Assembly (NCBI GenBank): GCA_035623335.1
Contig: DASPTQ010000166.1
Coordinates: 1-64,000, forward strand
DNA length: 64,000 bases
Source: JAFAGX01 sp035623335
Lineage (GTDB): Bacteria; Acidobacteriota; Terriglobia; Terriglobales; Acidobacteriaceae
Direction of reading: 5' to 3'
Every line of letters begins with the position of its first letter. The first letter of the stretch is position 1. The position numbers and the translations under genes are program-made. The notes below the pieces were generated by a model. The model was not told the DNA's origin. It saw only the letters and a list, made by a program, of their open reading frames with translations, and made no database searches. Positions 25,435 to 34,368 of the stretch are shown here, one piece after another.

Positions 25435-26001
25435 TCAAACGTGGCTCTGAGAGCCCCGGTCCCGATAAACAACCAACTCTGGATGTTCCCGCCGGAAGGT
25501 TTCCGTAACGTGACAGTCCCAACAAACGGGCTGGTATGTGGCGAAAACCCCGGGAAGCTCTTCGGACCGAAAATCCTTCCATTCGGTGGTTCTGTGATCC
25601 GCATCCATCAAGGCTGGCGGGTGGTCCAAATGCTTCAACCGGCCAAAGTGCTTGTGACAGAGCGCACAGCCCTGTCCTTCATACCAGCGCGAAACGATAT
25701 TCCAAACCAAACAATTGTCGGGATCGGTCTCAATTTGTTGCAGACACTCCTGACCGCAGTTCTGTCGCTCTGGCCAGCGTGAGCATTGGTCCAGCTGCAG
25801 CGTTGAGTTGCCCCAAAAAGCCGTGGACGCCGCCTTTCTGGTAGCCACATCTACGGCGGCTGTCTGTTGCGTCTCCGGGCACTTCACCAGGCGTCTGCCT
25901 CGGTAGGTGGAATACGCTTGTATCGCCGGAATGGCTCGGAACAGAAGAAGGCCGATGATCACAACTAGTGCGGCACTACCTAGAAGGATTGGCGTTGTCA
26001 T
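25435..26001 (-). CDS. membrane-anchored diheme c-type protein
   Basis: GGGAGG precedes the ATG. The 188-residue product begins with a transmembrane segment (about residues 5-28) and then has a Cys-rich region CSRWPERQNCGQEC followed by two heme-binding motifs, CALCH near 111 and CWDCH near 158. Covalent heme implies that the soluble part is outside the cytoplasm. The RWPER-CGQEC block is distinctive and may hold a further metal or disulfide site; I do not know a characterised homologue. It could be an electron carrier between membrane quinols and periplasmic partners. Confidence 0.75.
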   Translation of the reverse strand: MTTPILLGSAALVVIIGLLLFRAIPAIQAYSTYRGRRLVKCPETQQTAAVDVATRKAASTAFWGNSTLQLDQCSRWPERQNCGQECLQQIETDPDNCLVWNIVSRWYEGQGCALCHKHFGRLKHLDHPPALMDADHRTTEWKDFRSEELPGVFATYQPVCWDCHVTETFRREHPELVVYRDRGSQSHV

Positions 26002-26371
26002 GCTTCACCTCCCGCAATGACCCCGATCTTGAACGATCGGAAGCATCCTTCCACTTTCCAAATCATCATCCCGCCCTTACGGGGGCTGTGCGGTGTCCTT
26101 AATCACGCCTCAAAGTGATCCGTGGCATACGACCCAGTCGCTTACGACGAAGCCCGCGCCGGGTACACCGTTTGCGATGCCGCGAAGCTCGAGAGCGCGA
26201 AGGGCAAAGGTTTGCATCACTTGCCATCTTGGAGGTCATTGCGTAACGCCCGCAAAGTCAAGCTTGTCCCACCTGTGTCACATCACATACAAGGCACCTG
26301 CCAAGGAGGGATAATGAAAGCGGAAAGTCATGCCGGTGACCCGCCGGATCCCACAAAGCGGCCGAACTCGA
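26002..26371. other. intergenic spacer between diheme gene and Crp-family gene
   Basis: About 370 bp containing the divergent promoters. One plus-strand frame (26093-26314) contains the string CITCH, but the surrounding composition and lack of a ribosome site argue against a real heme protein. No exact GTGA-N6-TCAC site is present; TGTGTCACATCACAT near 26277 is only a loose relative. Confidence 0.4.
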
Positions 26372-27139
26372 ATGGCCGAGAAGTATGAGCAGCGTGGACC
26401 GATCGGAGGAAGGATTGCAAGGGGGAGGGAGGCAGGCCTCTCCAATCCGACCAACCCGCGGGAGCTTGGAAACATGATTCTTGCGGCGCTCCCCCGAGAA
26501 GAAAGCAGAAAGTTGCGACAGTGCCTGGAGTTTGTTCCATTGAGATCTGGAGAGGTGCTTTGGGAACCGAACCAACCGATCGACTCCGGATGCTTTCCCG
26601 CCTCCGGGGTCGTGTCCTTCATTGCCGTGATGCGTACTGGAGGAACCGCCGAAGTAGGCATTACGGGGCGGGAGGGATTCGTTGGCACAGCGATAGTTCT
26701 GGGTGCTCGCGATGCCCCGGTTCGTGCCATCGTGCAGAGCGGGGGGAGCGGATTCAGGATTGAGTCAGGGTTGTTGCGACAGATACTGCCTCAAATGCCG
26801 GAGCTCGAACAAAGGCTGCGTCGCTATGCCTACGCCCAGGCGATGCAGGTGGCGCAGGCTGCTGCTTGCAATTGCCTGCATCAGGTTCCTGAACGCCTGG
26901 CCCGCTGGCTGGCAATGATCTGTGACCGCACGGGATCTGACTTCTTGCCTCTCACGCAAGACTTTCTTGCCCAGATGCTAGGCTGCCGTCGCTCATCCAT
27001 CACCTCGGCAGTCGGCTGCCTGCAGAAGGCTGGCGCGATTCGTCCTGGACGCGGTTGGGTCCGCATTCTGGACCGGCCACAGTTGGAGAGGCGAGCGTGT
27101 GAATGCTACGCGGTAATGAGAAGGCTTTCTCTGATCTGA
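26372..27139 (+). CDS. Crp/Fnr-family regulator, divergent recognition helix
   Basis: About 255 residues from the ATG at 26372; a shorter start at 26474 follows GGAG and is also plausible. The sensor domain (LRSGEVLWEPNQPIDSGCFP, SGVVSFIAV) is of the type found in Crp-family proteins that often do not bind cAMP. The C-terminal winged helix is LTQDFLAQMLGCRRSSITSAVGCLQ. The recognition helix lacks the RExxxR residues that read GTGA, so this protein probably does not bind the palindromes found in the window. Its ligand and targets are unknown. Confidence 0.85.
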   Translation: MAEKYEQRGPIGGRIARGREAGLSNPTNPRELGNMILAALPREESRKLRQCLEFVPLRSGEVLWEPNQPIDSGCFPASGVVSFIAVMRTGGTAEVGITGREGFVGTAIVLGARDAPVRAIVQSGGSGFRIESGLLRQILPQMPELEQRLRRYAYAQAMQVAQAAACNCLHQVPERLARWLAMICDRTGSDFLPLTQDFLAQMLGCRRSSITSAVGCLQKAGAIRPGRGWVRILDRPQLERRACECYAVMRRLSLI

Positions 27140-27202
27140 CCGAACCAACCGATTTCCCGGTTTCGACATAGCGCCGGTTGGTACGGTACCGGACAGACAG
27201 CA

Positions 27203-27216
27203 GTGATCCCCGTCAC
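27203..27216. promoter_or_regulatory. CRP/FNR-type palindrome, site 6
   Basis: GTGATCCCCGTCAC carries GTGA-N6-TCAC. It is centred about 130 bp upstream of the truncated receiver copy at 27340 and about 340 bp before the intact receiver at 27550. Its spacer (TCCCCG) is nearly the same as in site 3 (TCCCCA). Confidence 0.65.
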
Positions 27217-27339
27217 CGACAATCCAGCACCAAGCTATGTTATTTATATTGCAGTTCAACCCCCTGAATCGGTCTCCGCGGGGAGGCCGACAACCGATCG
27301 GGCGCGACGCTCTTGCCTCGCGTCGGTCAGGGAGGGACC

Positions 27340-27498
27340 ATGAACGAGCAGTCACGTCGAGTCCTCAACCTCGACAACGATCCACATGCGCTGTGCGCTT
27401 GCGTGCTCCTGGTCGCATGGATGTGTGATCCTGGTCCCACGACCTCCCCGCCCAGTCCGACGGCACTACCGGAACTTTTTCCGCCTCGAAATTCCTAA
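27340..27498 (+). pseudogene. truncated copy of an orphan receiver gene
   Basis: AGGGAGG precedes an ATG whose product begins MNEQSRRVLNLDNDPHAL, clearly related to MDERLHRVLILDTDPETL of the intact gene at 27550. After about 18 codons the similarity stops and the remaining 34 codons look non-homologous and Pro-rich. I read it as the broken first copy of a tandem pair, retaining its ribosome site and the upstream CRP-type palindrome. It might still be translated as a short leader peptide. Confidence 0.55.
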
Positions 27499-27549
27499 CG
27501 AGCGAACGCCGAAAGAGTGGTGGAAAACGTCCGCTAGGGAGGAACGGCT

Positions 27550-27981
27550 ATGGACGAGCGTTTGCACCGAGTGCTCATTCTCGATACTGACCCAGAAACA
27601 CTAATCAGATTGCAACAGGTGCTTGAGCACGCGAATGTCGATACCACCATAACTTGGGACGAAGCCGAAGCACGCCAATTGCTCGCCGCTGGCTCTTTCG
27701 ACGTTGTCATTATTGGCGACCATCCTCCCGAGCTCGACGCCGCCCGAATTCTGCACGATCTCGGCTTTCAAGGGATCTGCTCAAGTTTGATCTTGCGGGG
27801 AACAGTCCTCGAAAAGGATATCGAGTATTTCTGTGGACTCGGTGCGATGAGCGTAGTTCCGAGGCGAGACCCCCTAGCCGTTCTCGAACAGGTTGCTAGA
27901 GCATTCTCGCCCATGTTGTGCAAAGCCAAACCGGAAAAAGTGGGCTTCGCCCACGCCAATTCATGGTCTGTACCCCGCTGA
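27550..27981 (+). CDS. orphan CheY-like receiver-domain protein
   Basis: GGGAGGAAC lies before the start. The 143-residue product is a single receiver-like domain with LDTDPE in the acidic pocket and IIGDHPPE with the candidate phospho-Asp. The conserved Lys site near the C-terminus reads VVPRRD, so Lys is replaced by Arg or Pro, and phosphorylation may be weak or absent. No output domain follows. It resembles the receiver at 5546 in size and promoter context. The next gene, a zinc-ribbon protein, starts 28 bp downstream. Confidence 0.75.
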   Translation: MDERLHRVLILDTDPETLIRLQQVLEHANVDTTITWDEAEARQLLAAGSFDVVIIGDHPPELDAARILHDLGFQGICSSLILRGTVLEKDIEYFCGLGAMSVVPRRDPLAVLEQVARAFSPMLCKAKPEKVGFAHANSWSVPR

Positions 27982-28009
27982 GTCTTCTCGCCCGAGACGG
28001 AGACTTAAG

Positions 28010-28312
28010 ATGGTCGAAAAATGTGCCAATCCCGCGTGCGGCGCGACATTCCACCGCCTCGGTGAAGGCCGACTCTTTATCAAGCAAGTTTGGGGTGACC
28101 CCCACTATATCAAGCAAGTTTGGGGTGACCCCCGCGACGGCAGGGGGCGCTTACTGCAACCCCGCTACCTTTGGCTGTGCGACTCCTGCTGCCGCACCAT
28201 GACCGTCGTTAGCGAAAGAGGGCAGGAGATCAAGGTGGCGCCGTTGCCTGCGGTGCGAGATTTTCCTTTCCAACCGAGTTCACAGAAGAATTGCTCTCGA
28301 GAGTCCTCCTAG
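28010..28312 (+). CDS. small zinc-ribbon-like protein with 10-residue tandem duplication
   Basis: The 100-residue product has CANPAC near the N-terminus and CDSCC after YLWL, a pair of Cys knuckles spaced like a zinc ribbon. Between them is a perfect in-frame duplication, IKQVWGDP-HY then IKQVWGDP-RD. The start at 28010 follows GGAG. Proteins with this CANPxC...WLCDxC layout recur in related genomes next to receivers, but no function is known to me. It is probably co-transcribed with the receiver gene upstream. Confidence 0.65.
   Translation: MVEKCANPACGATFHRLGEGRLFIKQVWGDPHYIKQVWGDPRDGRGRLLQPRYLWLCDSCCRTMTVVSERGQEIKVAPLPAVRDFPFQPSSQKNCSRESS
28078..28137 (+). repeat. 30-bp in-frame tandem duplication
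   Basis: A 30-bp unit beginning TATCAAGCAAGTTTGGGG occupies 28078-28107 and again 28108-28137, differing only at the end. Each copy contains the palindrome GGGGTGACCCC. Because 30 is a multiple of three the reading frame is kept. Near-identity suggests a recent event. Confidence 0.85.
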
Positions 28313-28492
28313 CTCACACCTGGGATGGAGGTTGGCCATTGGACCTGTCCTCAGCTGGATGGGGCAAGCCCCCTCGGCCAGAGAGACCAGAGCCGGAATA
28401 CTAACGTTCACGTTTCCCGCCTCCCGTGCACATTGATCAGCCCTGGGTTGCCGGTCGGGCTTTCACCTGCGCGCCTTTTGCCCATCGAAGAG

Positions 28493-29443
28493 CTAGTAAA
28501 GCCGAAATGTCACTTCGACGTTGATTTGAACCGCTACGGGCACCCCATCCTTACGGCCAGGTTCAAACCTCCACCTCTGAATGGCGTCCATGGCTTTTTC
28601 GTCCAGACCCATGCCCAGGCTACGGATGATGCGGATGTCGTGCGTGTGCCCGTCCGTTCCTACGACGGCCCACAGAACCACTACGCCCTGGTACTTGGCT
28701 ACGCGCGCTTCATCCGAAAACTCCGGGTCCGGAGCATAGATGACGCGGGGAGCTGTTACCCCGCCTCCTACACGATAGAATCCTCCTCCAATCCCCCCGC
28801 CCGATCCCGGACCAACACCGGGCCCGCTGCCCGAACCAACACCGCCGCCGCTACCAGAGCCGATACCTCCTTCCGAGCCGGTTCCATTCGAAGGCGGTGC
28901 AACAATCGATGATCGTGGATCTCCGATTGGCCAGTTCTGAGGCAACGGCAGATGGATTTCGGGCGGAACAACCACGGTAGGTGCGACTGGAAGCTTGGGA
29001 TTGTCGTTCCGAACGACCACCGCGGGAGGAGCCAGCTGCTGACGCGAGAACTCGGGTAACCTTCCCCTCGAAGCCGCCAGCTTGTCACGGTCGCCACCAC
29101 CACCTCCACCTCCTGCGTTGGCCTTCGATGGAGGCAAGAAGTACGGACTGACATCGGTGGCAATCTGCATCATCTGTTGCCGGACTTCACGGCGATGCGT
29201 CACAAGATAGCTGCTCGCAGCGAGCAAGAGTGAGATGGCCAAGACGTGGGCCAGAAGGGACAAAAGGAAAGTGCCCCTGTGGATTGGGTATAGCCCATAC
29301 CCTTCGCCGAAGAGAGTAGGCAGGATTGCAGGCTCGGTTGCCCGCTGGGGCGGAGCTCGACCGGACCTATGGCGCAACGCGAGGACCAACATCCACCGCG
29401 CACCGGGTCGACGGTTCAAATCCAATATCGAGAAGGTTTTCAT
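28493..29443 (-). CDS. tonB: TonB-family energy transducer
   Basis: The start at 29443 follows GAGGATGA. The 316-residue protein has a cytosolic N-terminus, one membrane anchor (about residues 58-80, LLSLLAHVLAISLLLAASSYL), a long Gly/Pro/Ser-rich periplasmic linker including a run of glycines near 110 and a Gly-Ser block near 195-225, and a C-terminal TonB domain (YQGVVVLWAVVGTDG, AIQRWRFEPG, VEVTFRLY). It would energise outer-membrane receptors using ExbB/ExbD, which are not in the window. Confidence 0.9.
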   Translation of the reverse strand: MKTFSILDLNRRPGARWMLVLALRHRSGRAPPQRATEPAILPTLFGEGYGLYPIHRGTFLLSLLAHVLAISLLLAASSYLVTHRREVRQQMMQIATDVSPYFLPPSKANAGGGGGGGDRDKLAASRGRLPEFSRQQLAPPAVVVRNDNPKLPVAPTVVVPPEIHLPLPQNWPIGDPRSSIVAPPSNGTGSEGGIGSGSGGGVGSGSGPGVGPGSGGGIGGGFYRVGGGVTAPRVIYAPDPEFSDEARVAKYQGVVVLWAVVGTDGHTHDIRIIRSLGMGLDEKAMDAIQRWRFEPGRKDGVPVAVQINVEVTFRLY

Positions 29444-29602
29444 TTCATCCTCAGTCCTCAGCTAACGACAGCGCGTTGGCCAGGCCTTGGAGAAGCGCCA
29501 ACTCGGAGAACTCGCTCCGGCTCGCGGGGTGGCGGACGAGGACACCATTCCCTTCTCCAAGAGCGATCGCCGAAGAAGAAGAGACGGACGGTCGTTACCA
29601 GT

Positions 29603-30058
29603 TCAATACTGACTGGCCGATTTTTTCCAATCTTTCGTGAGCTGCTCCACGATCTCGCCTGCCAGTCCGCTGGTATCAAAAGTCGTGGCTCGCTCGGTCT
29701 TCCAAATCGGTTTCTGGGAGCGACGGTCCACCAGAGTAGCTTCGGCAACCGTCCGCCATACAACCACTTTGGCCGGCAGCATGGTGGTCGCAGTCCGACA
29801 AGTGAGAATCGCGTCGGCTTCTTCCGGCTTGGACGTGATTGCTATTGCATCCCACTTTTCCAGGCGAGCCTTCACCAGGAAAGCAAAATCATCTGAGGAT
29901 GGAACCACGTAGATCGACTTCACCTGGTGTAGCAGCAGCGGGCCCGCCGACATGGTAACCTGCGCCGGCGCGAATCCTGCGGAGAGCAGGAGAGCCAAGA
30001 TAGTTGGCATCGCCCGGCTGAGTTGCACCGTTCTGTGCCCCAACGTTCGGGAGTTCAT
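29603..30058 (-). CDS. secreted hypothetical protein
   Basis: I chose the ATG at 30058, preceded by GGGGG, because the longer open frame upstream is not protein-like. The 151-residue product has a signal peptide ending near FAPAQ. The mature part has an alternating alpha/beta pattern (IYVVPSS, DAILTCRTAT, KPIWKTERAT) reminiscent of small periplasmic or outer-membrane-associated domains, but no family is recognised. A GTGA-N6-TCAC palindrome lies about 97 bp upstream. It is on the same strand as tonB, 159 bp before it. Confidence 0.65.
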   Translation of the reverse strand: MNSRTLGHRTVQLSRAMPTILALLLSAGFAPAQVTMSAGPLLLHQVKSIYVVPSSDDFAFLVKARLEKWDAIAITSKPEEADAILTCRTATTMLPAKVVVWRTVAEATLVDRRSQKPIWKTERATTFDTSGLAGEIVEQLTKDWKKSASQY

Positions 30059-30148
30059 GGCGACCCCCTTCCCTGCCCTTTGTTTAGCACCCACGGGCCA
30101 GTCACATGGGTCCCAAGTTATGGTCACACGATTAGGAAAAGAATCGCA

Positions 30149-30162
30149 GTGAGGATAATCAC
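30149..30162. promoter_or_regulatory. CRP/FNR-type palindrome, site 7
   Basis: GTGAGGATAATCAC is an exact GTGA-N6-TCAC site between the secreted-protein gene (start 30058) and the zinc-ribbon gene end (30349). Its centre is about 97 bp upstream of the former. Confidence 0.65.
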
Positions 30163-30348
30163 GAGCGCTTGTGCTGATTGACAGTCCGAAGAGCCCCGTT
30201 CTGGAGACGAGCTCCCCCCAACACCCTTCCCTGCCACGGATGCTTCGCAATCCCCCGATGCAACCGTCAATCAAAATCCGTGGCCAGTTCCGAGTTGCGT
30301 CCATGGCCGACGCCATGGCAGCGTAACGACAACGGTCGTCGAGCCTCC

Positions 30349-30543
30349 CTACCAACTCTCCGAGTCGCTGTCAGGATCGCGCTGGGCAGTGCTGCCGACC
30401 AAGTCATGTTCGGACCAGAGCAGGATCGCACTGGCTCCGCAGTGCGGACAGTACAATTCCAGGACATGAGACGGCGTGATTTCTGTAGTTGCCAGATCAC
30501 CGGCGCCACACTGCGGACAGAATTTGATTTCGCTTTGATTCAT
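30349..30543 (-). CDS. small double-zinc-knuckle protein
   Basis: The ATG at 30543 follows GGAGGGAAG. The 64-residue product has CPQCG and CPHCG knuckles 22 residues apart, a rubredoxin-like or zinc-ribbon arrangement, and an acidic C-terminus. With only four Cys it most likely binds one zinc or iron. I do not recognise the family. It lies between citrate synthase and a secreted-protein gene, on the same strand as both. Confidence 0.65.
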   Translation of the reverse strand: MNQSEIKFCPQCGAGDLATTEITPSHVLELYCPHCGASAILLWSEHDLVGSTAQRDPDSDSESW

Positions 30544-30627
30544 TGCGCTTCCCTCCGCATCTTCCTTCTGTGATCTCATGACTCAAGTAGAGAGCGTACC
30601 CGCCCTACACACGTTCAAGCCATGAGG

Positions 30628-31938
<1,311 letters not shown>

Positions 31939-32695
31939 AAAGCAATCCTCCTGCTTGCGCCGTGATGCGTCTGCTTGCTGTGCGACTCAGCGGAGCGCTG
32001 GGATCCACAGCAGAAGCACGATGCTATTGTGCGAGCGAGCCCAGCCTTCAGCAGTGAGACCGGTCACATGCGGTCGTGAGCAGCCTCAGAAGGTCTGTTG
32101 ACACCCAAGAGCGGTATCGGACTCACGGCAAGAGCGGAATTTCCAAGAAAACGGTTGAGGCCGACGTTGCCACCGCAGTCGGTGGTTTGCGCGCCGAGTC
32201 TGACGGTTGTGACTCACACCCCCCATCGAGAAAGCGCGCGATGAGCTGCGCGTCCGTTTTTCCGATTGCGAATGCCACCAGAAGTGTGACCCTTGGATGA
32301 GCAGAATGGCTAGGCGCCATCGCCGAGTCGTCCAATACACGCCCGCCCACACTTTGACACCTTCGACCCCGGCTTAGAGCCTTCTTTCACCGCGAGACCG
32401 AAGGGGTCGCTTGCAAGCGTGAGTGGAACGCGGACTTTCTCTGTTGGGACTGGAATAAGGTCAGAGGTCTGTTAATAGACCTGGATATCCGTGTTGACGA
32501 TATGGACGAGATGTGGGAGCAGTGGCTAGTTCCGCGGTGATCCCTCTCAATAAGGAGTTGGGGATCGACGCCCACTAACGCGAGGTTCCAATAGACAGCG
32601 GTGCCCGGTTGACCCCGAGAGAGCCGGAAGCATCGGCATTGTTTCATTCGAAGCTCCCCATCAGCAGACCGGGCGACGGAGCAGGTGTTGTCCTG
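31939..32695. other. long intergenic region upstream of citrate synthase
   Basis: About 755 bp without a convincing gene. It carries CRP-type site 8 and an inverted repeat AGGTCT/AGACCT with a 6-nt loop at 32465-32482. Several open frames up to 88 codons exist, but none has a ribosome site and protein-like composition. It could hold a regulatory RNA; nothing in the primary sequence proves that. Confidence 0.4.
32054..32067. promoter_or_regulatory. CRP/FNR-type palindrome, site 8
   Basis: GTGAGACCGGTCAC contains GTGA-N6-TCAC, with the inner ACCGGT itself palindromic. It is centred about 122 bp upstream of citrate synthase, a distance similar to the malic-enzyme site. Confidence 0.7.
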
Positions 32696-33586
32696 CTAAG
32701 CTCGAATGACTTCAACCGAGCAGTGTGCATGCAGCGCGATGGCCTCTGACACACTGCCCATGAGCCATCGATCGAATCCGCGCCTGCCGTGAGAACCGAC
32801 CACGATGAGATTCGCCTGCCACAGTTTCGCCTCGTCCAACAGGACTGCTCGCGGGTCACCAACCGGAGTTGCCTGGTTATCACACAGGTTCAGGTTCGTG
32901 CCGGCAAATATCTTTCGCGCATCGGCAACTGCCTGGTCGGCCCGCATGTGGGCTTCCTTCCAAAACTGCTCAAGTTGGCGGGTAGGGTACTCGGAACAAA
33001 GCGGTGGCGCAGGCAGTCGGTTTTCAGGGTTGAAAAGCTGCACAACGCTCATAATCCGGATCTGACTTTGGGGAGGCCACGGGCGATGGGCAACCGAATA
33101 TACGGCCTTGAGCGAGCACTCCGAGCCGTCCGTCGCAAGCAGGATCTTCATCGCCTGCGACGATGAGCCGGACTCCGCTGGGTTTGGACGCACGATTTCG
33201 ACGGAACACGGCGAACTGCGAACGACTGCCAGAGCTACACTGCCCAGCAGAAAGCGAATCATCTGGTTCTGCCCGTGAGAGCCGACCATAACGAGATCAG
33301 CCCCCCATTGCCTGGCGAATTCCGGAATGGCCTTTTTCGGCAATCCCAGTCGGACCTCACTGCGAACATCGTGTCCGCTCTGGGTCAGCTTCCCGAGCGC
33401 TGCGTCTACCAGTCGTTGTGCCTCGCGCTTAGCATCTTCGATCAGTGCGGGAAGCCCTTCCCAGCTGCCCATGTCCACAATACTGATGACGTAGAATGCG
33501 CTGCCCAAGGGCCAGGGGCGCGTAGCTGCGTCCTCAATGACGCCCTGTGATGGGCTAGAGGAATCGATAGCCAGCAGGATTTTCAT
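32696..33586 (-). CDS. tandem-domain universal stress protein
   Basis: The start at 33586 follows AAGGGGGAAG. The 296-residue product has two Usp domains in tandem (about 1-135 and 145-296). Each starts MKILLA(I/T)D and each has the nucleotide-binding signature: GSHGQNQMIRFLLGS in the first and GSHGRRGFDRWLMGS in the second, so both are of the ATP-binding type. Double-Usp proteins are typical of hypoxia and stationary-phase survival regulons in other bacteria. CRP-type site 9 lies 408 bp upstream, closer to the divergent porin, so control through it is uncertain. Confidence 0.92.
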   Translation of the reverse strand: MKILLAIDSSSPSQGVIEDAATRPWPLGSAFYVISIVDMGSWEGLPALIEDAKREAQRLVDAALGKLTQSGHDVRSEVRLGLPKKAIPEFARQWGADLVMVGSHGQNQMIRFLLGSVALAVVRSSPCSVEIVRPNPAESGSSSQAMKILLATDGSECSLKAVYSVAHRPWPPQSQIRIMSVVQLFNPENRLPAPPLCSEYPTRQLEQFWKEAHMRADQAVADARKIFAGTNLNLCDNQATPVGDPRAVLLDEAKLWQANLIVVGSHGRRGFDRWLMGSVSEAIALHAHCSVEVIRA

Positions 33587-34368
33587 CGGACTTCCCCCTT
33601 GGTAGTGCCGTCGGCCGTATCTTACATTGGCGATAATCTAGATCCAGTTGGTCCTCACGGGGCAGAAACCTGGCTCGTGATCCTTTCGATGGGTCCACGG
33701 CACAAGGGTGCATGAAAGCTTCTCCGCCTACCATGCATGATCAGTACCCTAGGCATTTGACAGAACCAAACACAAGCGTTGCCAACTTGAATCTCCCTCA
33801 CTGCCTTCGCCGAGCCTCGCGCGATTGATCGCCATGCGTGCCTTGCCATCTCGGCTCGCAGAACTCGTAACTCCCAAAAAGCGACGGCGCAATGGGCCTC
33901 AAGAGAAACACTATCGCTTTCTGCTCACGCACTATACATCTTGTAGGAGAAAGGGAATTGCGGGATGAGGCCCATCACCAGGTGCTGTGATTGGGCTCAC
34001 CTGCGCGAGCAGTCTTACGACGAAATCGGATTGCCACGCTCGCTAGGTCGTTGGGGAAAGCTGAAAGAAACAGTGGTGTCTACCAAAGGAGCGTATCTGA
34101 AAAGGAACTGCCACCCGATGGAGGCCGCAACCCAGGTGGCAAGCGCTGATCCTTTATCAAACGCCGCTGCGCGCGCGCCATCTTAGTGAAATGCTGCTTG
34201 ACAACTTTACGCGCTCTGTGGTAACTCTCGCGGACGCAGACTGGTCTGCTTCTCAGACGTCTTTCGACAACAGCTATACGCTCGGGGCCATGTCCTGGCC
34301 CGGTTGCTAGGGGATCTGACTCAACCATAGGTTTCCGTTGTCAAAACTCACTTCGGGAGAGTAAAAAC
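33587..34368. other. long divergent intergenic region, Usp / porin
   Basis: About 780 bp between the divergent Usp and porin genes. I found no supported protein gene. It contains CRP-type site 9 roughly in the middle. The length is unusual for this compact window and could include a small RNA or a decayed gene. Confidence 0.4.
33987..34000. promoter_or_regulatory. CRP/FNR-type palindrome, site 9
   Basis: GTGATTGGGCTCAC (extended TGTGA on the left) is an exact GTGA-N6-TCAC site between the divergent Usp (33586) and porin (34369) genes, about 408 and 375 bp from them. CACCAGGTG immediately to the left is a further small inverted repeat. Confidence 0.6.

Noticed and set aside
26093..26314. CITCH string suggesting a small heme protein
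   Set aside because: No ribosome site, no export signal, and the composition around it is not protein-like; a chance match.
32465..32482. Inverted repeat AGGTCT-N6-AGACCT as a terminator
   Set aside because: Only a 6-bp stem, no T-run and no adjacent gene end; inverted repeats of this size are expected by chance.
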